The notes: generated by a model from the sequence alone, not told the origin. A stretch of 64,000 nt of DNA from Bin5 sp965261695 (GCA_965261695.1 OZ253474.1:4030001-4094000), one strand, 5' to 3'. Numbered from the stretch's first letter, positions 42,719 through 52,460 are shown. Made by a program: numbers and translations.

Positions 42719-42747
42719 TTGACAAGCAATGGCCATTCCGTTATATT
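42719..42747 (+). promoter_or_regulatory. near-consensus sigma70 promoter for receptor operon
   Basis: TTGACA (42719-42724, perfect), 17-bp spacer, TATATT (42742-42747). It lies in the 345-bp region between gcvT and the receptor gene and would give a leader of about 120 nt before GTG 42875. The rest of the region shows nothing else clear. Confidence 0.75.
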
Positions 42748-42874
42748 CAAAGTTCGCATAACCGTTGCGAATCCAGGCGGTCCAATGGTTGCCGCCAAGT
42801 TTTCACACAGCCAGGAGCGGTGACAGCCAGGCCCTGGAACGCACAGGAGCTATTTCCCGCTGGGAGGGCACGAA

Positions 42875-45800
42875 GTGCCTTGTACGAACAAGGCCAGAAT
42901 ACGCAGATGGGCCGTGCTTCTGGTCGCCGCGGCTGTGACTCTGCATATCTGGCCGGCGACTCTGCGCGCGCAAGGGACGTTGATTTCGCCCTGGTTCAAC
43001 TATACCCAAGAAGACGGCCTGGCCTCCAACAACGTGCTTGTCGTTACCGTTGGCGAGGGTGAGGTCTGGTTCGGCACCGACAACGGCATCAGCCGCTTTG
43101 ACGGCGCGTGGCGTTCCTGGAGCGAGGATTCCGACCTGCGGAGCGGTGTCCAAAGCTTGACGATCGGCGATTCGGGCGCAGAACTTTGGGCAGGCACGTC
43201 CAGCGGCGCGGTCCTCATCTGGGACGGCGCCGCCTGGGAACGGCTCACAGAGTTGGACGCGCCGGTGCGGGCACTGCACTATTCGCAGGGACAACTCTGG
43301 ATCGGCACGGAAGACGGTCTGTACATCTGGATCAGCGGCTCGCCGGCGTCGGTGGCAGGATTTGACGATGCCTCTGTCAATGTGATCGGAAGCTCTGATG
43401 GCGGAAGCGGCATCTGGGTCGGCACGTCCGAGGGGCTTTGGCTGCGGCAGAGCAGTCGCTGGCGCGCCATCGGTGAGGCGGACGGTCTGCCCGGTCTTGA
43501 GGTAACCGCCCTGTGGGCGGCCGCCGATGGCGCGGTGTGGGTGGCCGCGGACGGCGACATCGCCTGGCGAAAGCCCACGACCGGCGCCTGGCAGCAGGTC
43601 GAGACCGATTCTCTGCACACGCGTGCGCGCGTGCGTATCACCTCCTTGACGGGTGACGGCTCCGGCATTGTATGGGGCAGCACCGAAGGCAGCGGCTTTT
43701 TCCGTCTTGTCGAGCGCGCGGTCGAATCCTCCACAACTCCCCAATACAATCTGATCCCGCAGTCGATCAACCGCGGCGAAACGTCCTTCATCAATTCGGC
43801 GGCGATCGACGCGGCCGGCTCATTGTGGCTGGGAACAGTTTCCGGCGTTTTTCGCTCGGACCGCGAGATGTGGGGGCGTGAGGTTCGCACGCCGACCGCA
43901 AGCCCCATCAACGAAGTCCAGGCGATGCTGGCGGATGAAGAGGGCAACCTGTGGATTGGAACCAGGGGCGAAGGGATTCGTTTGAAAACTGCGGGCAATG
44001 GGCTTGAGCGCGACGAGGTCGTCTTTGGCGAGGCGGACGGCCTGCCCAGCGCCTACATTACCGACTTGGCGTTGGACGCGGATGGGCGCATCTGGGCCGG
44101 GACATGGCAGGGCATCGCGTCGCTGGATCCCGGATCGAATGAGTGGACGCAGCTTGTTTTCCCCAAAGAACTGCCGTCGCCGCACGTTACAGCCGTTCTG
44201 GCGCAGCAGCGGCAACTCTGGATCGGAACCGGCAACGGCTTGGCTCGTTATGATATTGCAACCGGCGCGCTTTCAACCGTAGAGGCGGTCGCGCGCCAAT
44301 TTGTGCAGGACCTGGCGCTGGATTCCTCGCAGCGCCTGTGGGTGGCAACCGAGGGCGGCGGCATCTTTGTCGGCGATGGGGTTGGCGAATGGACGCTGTA
44401 CCGGAACGATTCCGCGGCCGGACAGGCGATTCTCGGCAACAGCGTGGCGGCCCTTGCGCCGGACCCGAAGGTCCCCGGCGCGATGTGGGTAGGCGTAAAT
44501 GAACAGGGACTCAACTATTTCGATGGCCAGGTCTGGCACGACAGGACGGCCACGGCGCGGCTGCCAAGCAACCTGTTTTACGATTTCTACCTGGACCCGG
44601 TCGACGCGTCGCTGTGGATCGGCAGCGAGGGCGGCGTTACCCGTTTTGATGGGCGCACCTGGGAGACGCTGATCGTCGAATCGGTCCTGCCAGCCACGTC
44701 CATCTATTCCATTATCCGTATGCAGGACGGCATCTACTGGTTCGGCAGCCGCGAGGGGCTGACATTCTACCGCCCGGATACGATCCCCCCTTGGATCAGG
44801 ATCGGAGGCATCTCCGGCGCGGCCGAGCAGATTTCTGCAAGCGCTTGGGAGGTGAAGTCCGACGGTAGAATCATAATCGGCTATGAGGCCGGCGATCTCT
44901 ACACCCCCCAACCCGATCTTGTCGTCCTCTATCGGCTTACCACACCGGGGCAACCGGGCGAATGGCGGTTGCTCGATCGCCCCTTCCTCGAACTGTCCGA
45001 CTTCACCGAAATGGGCGAGTACACGGTCGAGTTCCAAGTGCGGGATTTCGCATTCACCTATTCTCATGTAAGCAGCGTCTCTTTTGCGGCGGACCCGCCG
45101 CCCTCGCAGCTGCGACTGCCGTTTCTGGGGCCGATTCGCATCGACTATCTCATCACCTTGGTCGTTACCGGCGTGCTGGCGCTGATTGGGTTTGGCTACA
45201 TGGGCAGCGAAATTCTCCAGAATCGCCGTCGAACCCTGGACGCGGTCGTCCGCGCGTTTAATCCGTTCATCAGTGGCGAGCCGGTGCGGCGCGAGGACAT
45301 GTTCTTCGGCCGGCGCGAAATGCTGCAGAAGATCGTCGATACCTTGCACCACAACAGCATTATGATTCATGGCGAACGCCGTATCGGCAAAACGACGCTG
45401 CTCTACCAGTTGAAAAACCATCTCTGGGGCCTGGAGGACGAGGAATACTGGTTTGTGCCCCTGTACGTGGACCTGGAGGGAACCGAGGAGGACGCCTTCT
45501 TCCACTTTCTGATGGAGGAGATTCTGCACACAGCTTCCACGCTTTCAGGGCTCACGCCCGATACGCAGGCCGCATTGCACGGACTTCGATACTATCGACC
45601 TGAGTATGCCCAATATACCGACAGAGAGTTCATCAGGGACTTGCGCGATGTGATCAAGGCGTTACGCATCTATGGCGAGGAGCGCCATCCGGGCAAGCAT
45701 CTGCGCCTGATTCTTCTGATAGATGAAATGGACGTATTCAACGCCTATGATTCGCTGATCCAGCAGCGCCTGCGGCGCATCTTCATGCGCGACTTCGCGG

Positions 45801-46192
45801 CCACAATGGGCGCGGTCATCGCCGGTATTCGCATCAGCAAGGAATGGGGTCGAATCGAAAGCCCCTGGTACAATCTATTCAACGAAATTGAGTTGGAGCC
45901 ATTTACGCGCGAGCAAGGGATCGAGCTTCTCACTGAGCCGGTCAGAGGCTTCTACCGCTTTGAGCCAGCCGTTGTGGAGTTCATCATCGAGAATACCGCC
46001 GGACGGCCCCATCGAATCCAGCAGTACGGCCTCGAGGCGATCGGGCGAATGCTTGCCGATGGACGCCGCACGATTACAATGGAAGATGCGCTGCTTGCCC
46101 GCGAGCGTATTCAGCAGATGGGTGATAGCATCAATGTCGGGTTGGATGAGAACGGGGCGCCCCCGCTGGACAATAATGCCGCTGACGATTGA
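42875..46192 (+). CDS. transmembrane propeller receptor with cytoplasmic AAA/STAND ATPase
   Basis: 1105-aa putative one-protein signalling receptor. Residues about 12-32 form a signal or anchor. About 40-660 hold at least twelve two-component-regulator propeller repeats of the type 'VWFGTDNGISRFDG', 'LWIGTEDGLYIW', 'IWAGTWQGIASL' and 'LWIGSEGGVTRFDG', enough for two seven-bladed propellers. About 660-745 resemble a Y_Y_Y domain ('YTVEFQVRDFAFTYS'). One membrane segment is at about 755-778. The cytoplasmic part has Walker A GERRIGKTTLL (about 832-842), Walker B 'LILLIDEMD' (about 946-954) and a STAND-like helical end ('NTAGRPHRIQQYGLEAI'). In known hybrid systems this sensor architecture ends in a histidine kinase; none is present here. 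GTG start with GGGAGGG upstream. A soluble AAA ATPase follows after 28 bp. Confidence 0.88.
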   Translation: MPCTNKARIRRWAVLLVAAAVTLHIWPATLRAQGTLISPWFNYTQEDGLASNNVLVVTVGEGEVWFGTDNGISRFDGAWRSWSEDSDLRSGVQSLTIGDSGAELWAGTSSGAVLIWDGAAWERLTELDAPVRALHYSQGQLWIGTEDGLYIWISGSPASVAGFDDASVNVIGSSDGGSGIWVGTSEGLWLRQSSRWRAIGEADGLPGLEVTALWAAADGAVWVAADGDIAWRKPTTGAWQQVETDSLHTRARVRITSLTGDGSGIVWGSTEGSGFFRLVERAVESSTTPQYNLIPQSINRGETSFINSAAIDAAGSLWLGTVSGVFRSDREMWGREVRTPTASPINEVQAMLADEEGNLWIGTRGEGIRLKTAGNGLERDEVVFGEADGLPSAYITDLALDADGRIWAGTWQGIASLDPGSNEWTQLVFPKELPSPHVTAVLAQQRQLWIGTGNGLARYDIATGALSTVEAVARQFVQDLALDSSQRLWVATEGGGIFVGDGVGEWTLYRNDSAAGQAILGNSVAALAPDPKVPGAMWVGVNEQGLNYFDGQVWHDRTATARLPSNLFYDFYLDPVDASLWIGSEGGVTRFDGRTWETLIVESVLPATSIYSIIRMQDGIYWFGSREGLTFYRPDTIPPWIRIGGISGAAEQISASAWEVKSDGRIIIGYEAGDLYTPQPDLVVLYRLTTPGQPGEWRLLDRPFLELSDFTEMGEYTVEFQVRDFAFTYSHVSSVSFAADPPPSQLRLPFLGPIRIDYLITLVVTGVLALIGFGYMGSEILQNRRRTLDAVVRAFNPFISGEPVRREDMFFGRREMLQKIVDTLHHNSIMIHGERRIGKTTLLYQLKNHLWGLEDEEYWFVPLYVDLEGTEEDAFFHFLMEEILHTASTLSGLTPDTQAALHGLRYYRPEYAQYTDREFIRDLRDVIKALRIYGEERHPGKHLRLILLIDEMDVFNAYDSLIQQRLRRIFMRDFAATMGAVIAGIRISKEWGRIESPWYNLFNEIELEPFTREQGIELLTEPVRGFYRFEPAVVEFIIENTAGRPHRIQQYGLEAIGRMLADGRRTITMEDALLARERIQQMGDSINVGLDENGAPPLDNNAADD

Positions 46193-46220
46193 CTGCTGAC
46201 CGAGGAGTTGACCGAGCAAT

Positions 46221-47618
46221 ATGCGCAACCCTTATATTGTTGGCCGCTGGCTGCGCGGCGCGGACCACTACGGGCGGGAGCAACTGGTCGACTATCTGAT
46301 ACACGCCGACGACCCTGCCATCTGGGTGGTTGGCACGCGCCGCATGGGCAAGACTTCGCTGCTGCGCCAATTGGAATGGCTGCTGACCACGCAGGACGAT
46401 GCCAGCTTCGTCCCTCTATTCTGGGACCTGCAGGGCAGCGAATCCAAAGAGGATTTCGACTTTGAGCTTTTCCTGGCGGTCGAAGATGAGGCGGCCAGGT
46501 TCCAGGAGTACGGCGTCGATGTAAGTTCACTCTATGGACGCGATGCGATTCACATATTGCGCACTCTGCAACGCGCCCTGCGGGAGCAAGGCAAACAGTT
46601 GCTCCTGCTCATTGACGAGGCCGAGGCGTGGATCAGTCTCGCAAAGAACGACTACCAGGCCTTGGCGCGGCTGCGCAAAGCCTTTCAAAGCGGCGGCATG
46701 CGCACCATCATGACATCGACCAAGCTGCTCATGCAACTGAACGACCTGACCCGCAACTGGCTGACAAGTCCATTCCTTTTCGGCTTCAGTCTGGTCAATC
46801 TCTGGAGCCTGGAGCCGGAGGCAAGCGCCAGTCTTGTCCTGCAGGACAAGAGCGGCGCGCCTGTCCATGTTGAGCAGGCGCGGCTCGAGGAGATCCTGCG
46901 GCATACCCATCGTCATCCTTATCTGATTCAGACCCTGTGCTTTCGCCTTTTCGAGGAGAACGACGGACGGGGCGCGTTGCGGGGGATTCGGGAGGAAAAC
47001 CTGCACGCCGACCATCTGCTCTCCGGCTTTTTTGAAGTCGACTTCAAATGCCTCGCCCCCACCGAGCGCCAGGTTCTGTTGGCCGTTGCCCGCCAGGGCA
47101 TCATCAGCGAAGAGGACTTGGTTGCGAAGATTGACAACGAATCGATTGAGCAGATTTCGATGTATGTTCACGGGATGAACAATCTTGGCTATCTGCAATG
47201 GGTATACAGCCAATCGGACGGCGCCGAAGGTTCCCCGTTGGCGGACGCGCCGCGTGAAAGCGGGGGAGTGCCCGACCTGACGTCGGCTGATGGCGGGCAG
47301 GGCGAAGGTGTCGGGCGCTTGACCGTCGGCAACGAGTTTCTGCGCCGCTGGATGTTGGAAAACTACCAGGATCTTGCCCAAACCTTGTATTCCGATGTGA
47401 GCGATTACGGCGTCGAATCGCTGTTGGAGATGGGGCGCAAAGTGGAACTGGACTACCTGCAGCACGAAATTTCGGAACTTCAGAGGCGTTTGGAATCGCT
47501 CTTGGCTGCCCACAGCAGTTATGGGAGTGAGCCGCCGCCCGAACTTGATCAGGAGATCCAGCAGTTGCGGCGCGAACTGGAGCGCGCCGGCGCCCAACTG
47601 CGTAATCTGGCCGATTGA
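46221..47618 (+). CDS. soluble AAA/STAND-like ATPase with coiled-coil tail
   Basis: 465-aa cytoplasmic P-loop ATPase. Walker A GTRRMGKTSLL at about 38-48 and Walker B 'LLLLIDEAE' at about 127-135. A helical region and a winged-helix-like segment ('LAPTERQVLLAVARQG') follow, then 'LTVGNEFLRRWMLENY'. The last 55 residues are a predicted coiled coil ('LQHEISELQRRLESLL', 'LDQEIQQLRRELERAG'). The P-loop domain resembles that of the receptor upstream (GERRIGKT versus GTRRMGKT), so the two may hetero-oligomerise. GAGGAG precedes the start. No DNA-binding or enzymatic effector domain is recognised beyond the winged-helix-like part. Output unknown. Confidence 0.85.
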   Translation: MRNPYIVGRWLRGADHYGREQLVDYLIHADDPAIWVVGTRRMGKTSLLRQLEWLLTTQDDASFVPLFWDLQGSESKEDFDFELFLAVEDEAARFQEYGVDVSSLYGRDAIHILRTLQRALREQGKQLLLLIDEAEAWISLAKNDYQALARLRKAFQSGGMRTIMTSTKLLMQLNDLTRNWLTSPFLFGFSLVNLWSLEPEASASLVLQDKSGAPVHVEQARLEEILRHTHRHPYLIQTLCFRLFEENDGRGALRGIREENLHADHLLSGFFEVDFKCLAPTERQVLLAVARQGIISEEDLVAKIDNESIEQISMYVHGMNNLGYLQWVYSQSDGAEGSPLADAPRESGGVPDLTSADGGQGEGVGRLTVGNEFLRRWMLENYQDLAQTLYSDVSDYGVESLLEMGRKVELDYLQHEISELQRRLESLLAAHSSYGSEPPPELDQEIQQLRRELERAGAQLRNLAD

Positions 47619-47629
47619 TCGGAGCAACA

Positions 47630-48400
47630 ATGAACGGGTCCGCCCTTCCTTCCGTGGAGGAAAAAGCCGCATACGTCAATCGCATGTTCGCCGACATCGC
47701 GCACCGCTACGACCTGCTGAACCGGCTGATCACCGGCGGACAGGATGGAACCTGGCGGCGGAAAGTTGTCGAATTGTGCCAACTTCCGCCGGGGGGGCGG
47801 CTGCTGGACGTCGGCACGGGCACCGGCGACATCGCCTTTGAAGCCAGGCGCGCGTATCCCGATTCCGAGGTGATCGGCTGCGATTTCACCTATGAAATGA
47901 TGGCAGTCGGAGAGAAGAAGAAGGACGACCAAGCGCTTCGGCGCGCCGGCGCGGACGCGGCGAGCAGGGTAAAGTTCGTACAGGGGGACGGGCTGCGCCT
48001 GCCGTTTGCCGACGGCTACTTTGACGCGGTTACGAGCGGTTTCCTGTTGCGCAATGTGACCGACATCGACATCTGCCTGGCCGAGCAGAGGCGGGTGACA
48101 AAGCCAGGGGGGCGGATAGTCTGCTTGGAGACTTCCCCGCCGCCGCGGAGCGTTGTGACGCCATTGCTGCGCTTCTATTTGCTCAGAGTCATACCCGTCT
48201 TGGGCCAACTGATCGCGGCCAGCAGCGGCGCGCCCATGCAGCCGGCCCACTCGGCCGCCTATCAATACTTGCCCCAGAGCACTGTCGCTTTCCTGCCCCC
48301 GCCAGAGATGGGGAGGCGGATGGCACAAGCGGGCTTTCGTCATGTCTCTTACCTGTCCAGAATGTTTGGAACCGTCGCCATCTATGTGGGGATCGCATGA
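47630..48400 (+). CDS. ubiE: demethylmenaquinone/ubiquinone methyltransferase
   Basis: Class I SAM-dependent C-methyltransferase, 256 aa, for the last or near-last step of menaquinone synthesis. Family signatures: 'MFADIAHRYDLLNRLITGGQD', SAM motif 'LLDVGTGTGDIAFEAR', 'GDGLRLPFADGYFDAVTSGF' and 'LLRNVTDIDICLAEQ' followed by 'VTKPGGRIVCLE'. ATG 47630 with GGAG upstream is preferred to an overlapping TTG at 47615. It starts 11 bp after the AAA ATPase gene and is probably transcribed with it. The other men genes are not in the window. Confidence 0.9.
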   Translation: MNGSALPSVEEKAAYVNRMFADIAHRYDLLNRLITGGQDGTWRRKVVELCQLPPGGRLLDVGTGTGDIAFEARRAYPDSEVIGCDFTYEMMAVGEKKKDDQALRRAGADAASRVKFVQGDGLRLPFADGYFDAVTSGFLLRNVTDIDICLAEQRRVTKPGGRIVCLETSPPPRSVVTPLLRFYLLRVIPVLGQLIAASSGAPMQPAHSAAYQYLPQSTVAFLPPPEMGRRMAQAGFRHVSYLSRMFGTVAIYVGIA

Positions 48401-48433
48401 GCGTCCGACGCCGCAGCCTGAAGGGGGAGGGCG

Positions 48434-49189
48434 ATGAGCGGTACGCATAGCGCGCGCACGGCGCTGCGGGGCAATCCCTCTTTCGTGTGGCGGGCGGGCC
48501 AGGAACGCCGCTTGCAGATGATCCTCGATTGGGCGCCGGCGCGCCTGCAATGCGCCCTGGTGAACGGATGCGGCGTGGGCATGTACCTGCGCGCATTGCA
48601 GGAGTCCGTCCCCGAAGTTCACGGCATGGACATCGAAGGCGAGCATCTGCGGGCCGCAGTCGCAAACGTGCCGGGCGCGCCGCTCAACCTGAGCCGGGGC
48701 GAGCAACTCCCCTACGCCGATGGCAGCTTCGATCTGATCCTGTCGCACGAGGTGCTGGAGCATGTGCAAAACGACAGGCAAGCCGCCGCCGAGATCGTGC
48801 GCACCCTGCGCGTGGGCGGGCGCTCCATCATTTTCGTGCCCAATCGGCTCTATCCTTTTGAAACCCACGGCCACTACTGGCGAGGCGGTTACCATTTTGG
48901 CAACACGCCGCTGATTAACTATCTGCCGGACATCTTGCGCAACCGACTGGCCCCGCATGTGCGCGCCTACACACGCTTCGGCCTGCCCGATCTGTTCGTC
49001 GGGCTGCCCGTTCTTGTGCGTCGGCACACGCAGATATTTCCCGGCTACGACAGCATCGCGGCCCTTCAGCCGGTCATCGGACGCTGGCTGCGGATGCTCA
49101 CCTATGCTCTTGAGAAGACGCCGATGACTGCTTTCGGCATCAGTCACTTCCTCGTTCTGGAGAAAGTCGAATCTGCAACTGCGCAATGA
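48434..49189 (+). CDS. class I SAM-dependent methyltransferase
   Basis: 251-aa methyltransferase of the Methyltransf_11 group. The SAM site is 'ALVNGCGVGMYLRAL' with acidic 'GMDIEGEHL' closing strand 2, then 'GEQLPYADGSFDLILSHEVLEHV', typical of small-molecule methyltransferases. The C-terminal half is rich in aromatic residues ('FETHGHYWRGGYHFGN') and may bind a lipid or sugar substrate. It starts 33 bp after ubiE. Substrate unknown; a quinone, lipid or cell-surface glycan are possibilities from context. Confidence 0.82.
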   Translation: MSGTHSARTALRGNPSFVWRAGQERRLQMILDWAPARLQCALVNGCGVGMYLRALQESVPEVHGMDIEGEHLRAAVANVPGAPLNLSRGEQLPYADGSFDLILSHEVLEHVQNDRQAAAEIVRTLRVGGRSIIFVPNRLYPFETHGHYWRGGYHFGNTPLINYLPDILRNRLAPHVRAYTRFGLPDLFVGLPVLVRRHTQIFPGYDSIAALQPVIGRWLRMLTYALEKTPMTAFGISHFLVLEKVESATAQ

Positions 49190-49190
49190 T

Positions 49191-49219
49191 TTGGGTCGGC
49201 ATTGGGCAGATGCTAAAAT
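49191..49219 (+). promoter_or_regulatory. sigma70-like promoter for PBP gene
   Basis: TTGGGT (49191-49196), 17-bp spacer, TAAAAT (49214-49219), just after the methyltransferase stop and 134 bp before the penicillin-binding protein start. Confidence 0.55.
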
Positions 49220-49352
49220 TCTGGCAGCAGGTCGTGGGTAAAAGACAGTCTTGACAATAAGATGCGATGGCGAATCCAATTCGAATGAGCAACAGAGTTG
49301 ACCGGCGCGGCAACCGGGAGCGCCTCTCAATCGACGAAGCGGGAGTGCTGAC

Positions 49353-52300
49353 TTGGCGCAGATAGATCGCGGTCGCGGTGTGCCGCGCCTGAGCGCGAGC
49401 GGCTCCACTCGGATCCTCATAGAGCGCCGGCGGCGTGAGCGGGCCAGAGCCAACCGCGTCCGTCCCTGGTTCTGGCTTTTCCAGGGGACGGCGGCGCTGC
49501 TTCTCGCTCTCTTCCTGACTGTTGGCGGCGCGGTCGGTGTGGCCGTCGCCAGTGTGTTCGCCATCTACTCTTTTTATGCCGCGCAACTCCCAGACGCCGG
49601 CGTGATCGAACGGCAACAAGAAAAGTTTGAAACGATTCGATTCTACGACCGCACCGGTGAGCATCTTCTCTATGAGAGCGTTGATCCCCGGCCTTTCCGC
49701 GGCGACCGCACCTACATGCCCTTGCAGGAGATGGCGCCGGCGGTCACGCAGGCCTCAGTCGCGCTGGAAGATCATAACTTCTGGGACAACCCGGGCATCA
49801 ATGTGCGCGGTCTATTTCGGGCTTTTATCTCCAATCTGCAGGGCGGCGGCGTGCAAGGCGGCTCATCGATTACGCAGCAGCTGGTCAAGAATGTTGTGAT
49901 CCCCGTGGAGGAACGGGCGCAGCAGTCCTACGCCCGTAAGCTGAAGGAAGTTATTCTGGCTCTGGAGGTGACGCGCCGGTATGACAAAGGCAGGATACTG
50001 GAGTGGTATCTCAATTACAACTTTTACGGCAATCTGGCCTATGGGATCGAGGCGGCAAGTCAGGTTTATTTCGGCAAGAGCGTTTCAGAACTGGACGTAG
50101 CCGAAGCGGCGATGCTGGCGCCGATTCCCCAGTTCCCCGCGCTCAATCCCATCGACAACCCCGAGGACGCCAAGATTCGACAGGGAGTGACTCTCCAGGT
50201 CATGGTGGACGCCGGCTACCTCACCCAGGCCGAGGCGGACGCGGCCTTTGCCCAGGAGTTGGATGTGCGGGGTTCGGTCGCGGAGCGATTCGACATTATA
50301 ACGGCCCCTCACTTCGCCCTGTATGCCCTGGAGCGGATCAAAGAGGAGTTCAACACGGTTGACGATCCCTATCGCATCTGGAAAGAGGGCCTTACCGTCT
50401 ACACAACGCTGGACGTGCAGTTGCAGCAGTACGCCGAGCAGGTGGCCCGGACAAATATTGCCCGCCTGAATGAGCAGGGCCGAAACGTCAACAATGCCTC
50501 GGTTGTCGTGTTGAAGCCGGACACCGGTGAAATCCTGGCGATGGTCGGTTCGCTGGACTACAACAACGAGGAGATCGACGGACAGGTGAACGTCGCCATT
50601 TCGGAGCGGCAGCCCGGCTCCAGTTTCAAGCCGTATGTCTATCTCTCAGGTCTGCTGCAAGGGATGACGCCCGCGTCGTTGATTCTGGATGTGCGCACCG
50701 CATTTACCCAGAACGACAACTCCGTATACGTGCCCGAAAACTATGACCGGCTCTACCATGGCCCGGTGTCGCTGCGCGAGGCCCTGGCCCAATCGTTGAA
50801 CATCCCGGCAATTCGCGTTATGGATCAGGTGGGCGTCGCCAGCGCGCTGCGCACTGCCCATCGCATGGGCATCAACGGGCTGGACCGGGGCCTGAACTAT
50901 TACGGCCTGAACTTGGTGCTGGGGGGCGGCGAGGTAACATTGTTGGACCATACCTACGCTTACAGCGTTCTGGCGAACGGCGGTGTGATGGCCGGTCAGC
51001 CCGTCCCGCCTGATTCCCTCCGCAGCGGCTTTCGCAACCTGGACCCGGTCGCGATCTTGCAGGTGCGCAACACGGCGGGGGCTGTGCTCATGAAGTACGA
51101 AAGGCCGGAAGTGGAGCGTATCATCAGCGCCGACGCCCAGTACGTGCTCGTCGACATTATGAGCGACAATTTGGCCCGTGCGCCGATGTTCGGAATCAAC
51201 AACAACCTGGTGCTGTCCGATCGTAGAGTAAGCGCCAAGACCGGAACAACCAACGGCTGGAAAGATGCCTGGACGGTCGGCTTTACGCCCCAGTTGACTG
51301 TCGGCGTCTGGATCGGAAATACTGACAATGAGTCGATGAACAATGTTACCGGCGCATCCGGCGCAGCACCTATCTGGAAGAGCGTGATGGAACGTTACCA
51401 TCAAGGCGTGCCCCCCCGGTGGTATGCACGCCCGCCCAATGTCGTCAACCAAACGGTCTGCCAGCCCAGCGGGCTGCTGCCCTCGCCGGACTGCCAGCGC
51501 CAGCGCCAAGAGTTGTTTATCGCTGGCACGGAGCCAAAGGTCGAAGATAATCTGTGGCAATCCTTTGAAATCGACAAGCGCAATCAACTGCTGGCAAAGG
51601 GATCCACGCCTGACGAGGAGCGAGAGACCAAGGTCTATCTGATCCTGCCGCCCGAAGCTGAAGACTGGGTTAAGAGCAGCGGGATCGAGCAGCCGCCCCA
51701 GGGGGAAAGCCCGGACGATTTCATCGACTTCCCTGATGATGTCGCCATTACCTTCCCGCCGCCCGGCGGCTATATCGGCGGGCAAGTCGAGATTCTAGGC
51801 AATGCGCGCGGCGGCAACTTTGCCAACTATCGGCTCGAATATGGCAGTGGCCAGAACCCGACCCAGTGGACGCAAATCGGCCCGGAGCACGGCACACAGC
51901 ATCACAACGGCCTGCTGGAGGTCTTCAACACGGAAGGACTCGAGGAGGGACAATATACGCTGCGGCTGACGGTTCGTTACCATGACGGAAATCAGCGCGA
52001 CTGGAAAGCGCCGATTACGATCGACAATACGCCGCCGACCGTGGAGATCAACGAACCGGAGCAAGATAGTCTGTATGTGATGGACGAGGATGATCAGATC
52101 AACATCAATGCGCTTGTCAGCGACGAATGGGCGATGGACCGGGTGGAGTTTGCGATCGACGCTACCTACTTCATTACCCGCACGGCTGCGCCGTACAACG
52201 AGCGCTGGCCTCTCGAATTGCGGTACGAGCAGGTTGAAGTTCCGGGCGAGACCCGGAACTGGCCTGCATTTTCGTCGGATGATGAGGAGATTCGCCCCGG

Positions 52301-52460
52301 TCGGATGCGCGAACTGGAGGATGGGTTCACCGCGATCTTCTCCGGCAGTGGCATCTATCTTGAAGGTCATCTCATCAAGGTGCGGGCGTACGACCGCGCC
52401 GGTAACGAGACCGAAAGCGATGAAATACGGGTCTACGTCCGCCAGCCCCGCAAAGAGTGA
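49353..52460 (+). CDS. class A penicillin-binding protein (PBP1A-type)
   Basis: Bifunctional peptidoglycan synthase anchored by one membrane segment (residues about 45-75), 1035 aa. The glycosyltransferase 51 domain has catalytic Glu139 in 'VALEDHNFWDNPG' and 'QGGSSITQQLVKN'. The transpeptidase domain has the nucleophile in SSFK (Ser423, Lys426), 'SLNIPAIR' as SxN and KTG at 629-631. The last 280 residues go beyond a standard PBP1A. They include a Pro/acidic linker, then two Ig-like segments ('FPPPGGYIGGQVEILGNARG' and 'DNTPPTVEINEPEQD'), probably binding wall material. TTG start supported by CGGGAG upstream and by the basic N-terminus before the membrane segment. Confidence 0.93.
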   Translation: MAQIDRGRGVPRLSASGSTRILIERRRRERARANRVRPWFWLFQGTAALLLALFLTVGGAVGVAVASVFAIYSFYAAQLPDAGVIERQQEKFETIRFYDRTGEHLLYESVDPRPFRGDRTYMPLQEMAPAVTQASVALEDHNFWDNPGINVRGLFRAFISNLQGGGVQGGSSITQQLVKNVVIPVEERAQQSYARKLKEVILALEVTRRYDKGRILEWYLNYNFYGNLAYGIEAASQVYFGKSVSELDVAEAAMLAPIPQFPALNPIDNPEDAKIRQGVTLQVMVDAGYLTQAEADAAFAQELDVRGSVAERFDIITAPHFALYALERIKEEFNTVDDPYRIWKEGLTVYTTLDVQLQQYAEQVARTNIARLNEQGRNVNNASVVVLKPDTGEILAMVGSLDYNNEEIDGQVNVAISERQPGSSFKPYVYLSGLLQGMTPASLILDVRTAFTQNDNSVYVPENYDRLYHGPVSLREALAQSLNIPAIRVMDQVGVASALRTAHRMGINGLDRGLNYYGLNLVLGGGEVTLLDHTYAYSVLANGGVMAGQPVPPDSLRSGFRNLDPVAILQVRNTAGAVLMKYERPEVERIISADAQYVLVDIMSDNLARAPMFGINNNLVLSDRRVSAKTGTTNGWKDAWTVGFTPQLTVGVWIGNTDNESMNNVTGASGAAPIWKSVMERYHQGVPPRWYARPPNVVNQTVCQPSGLLPSPDCQRQRQELFIAGTEPKVEDNLWQSFEIDKRNQLLAKGSTPDEERETKVYLILPPEAEDWVKSSGIEQPPQGESPDDFIDFPDDVAITFPPPGGYIGGQVEILGNARGGNFANYRLEYGSGQNPTQWTQIGPEHGTQHHNGLLEVFNTEGLEEGQYTLRLTVRYHDGNQRDWKAPITIDNTPPTVEINEPEQDSLYVMDEDDQININALVSDEWAMDRVEFAIDATYFITRTAAPYNERWPLELRYEQVEVPGETRNWPAFSSDDEEIRPGRMRELEDGFTAIFSGSGIYLEGHLIKVRAYDRAGNETESDEIRVYVRQPRKE

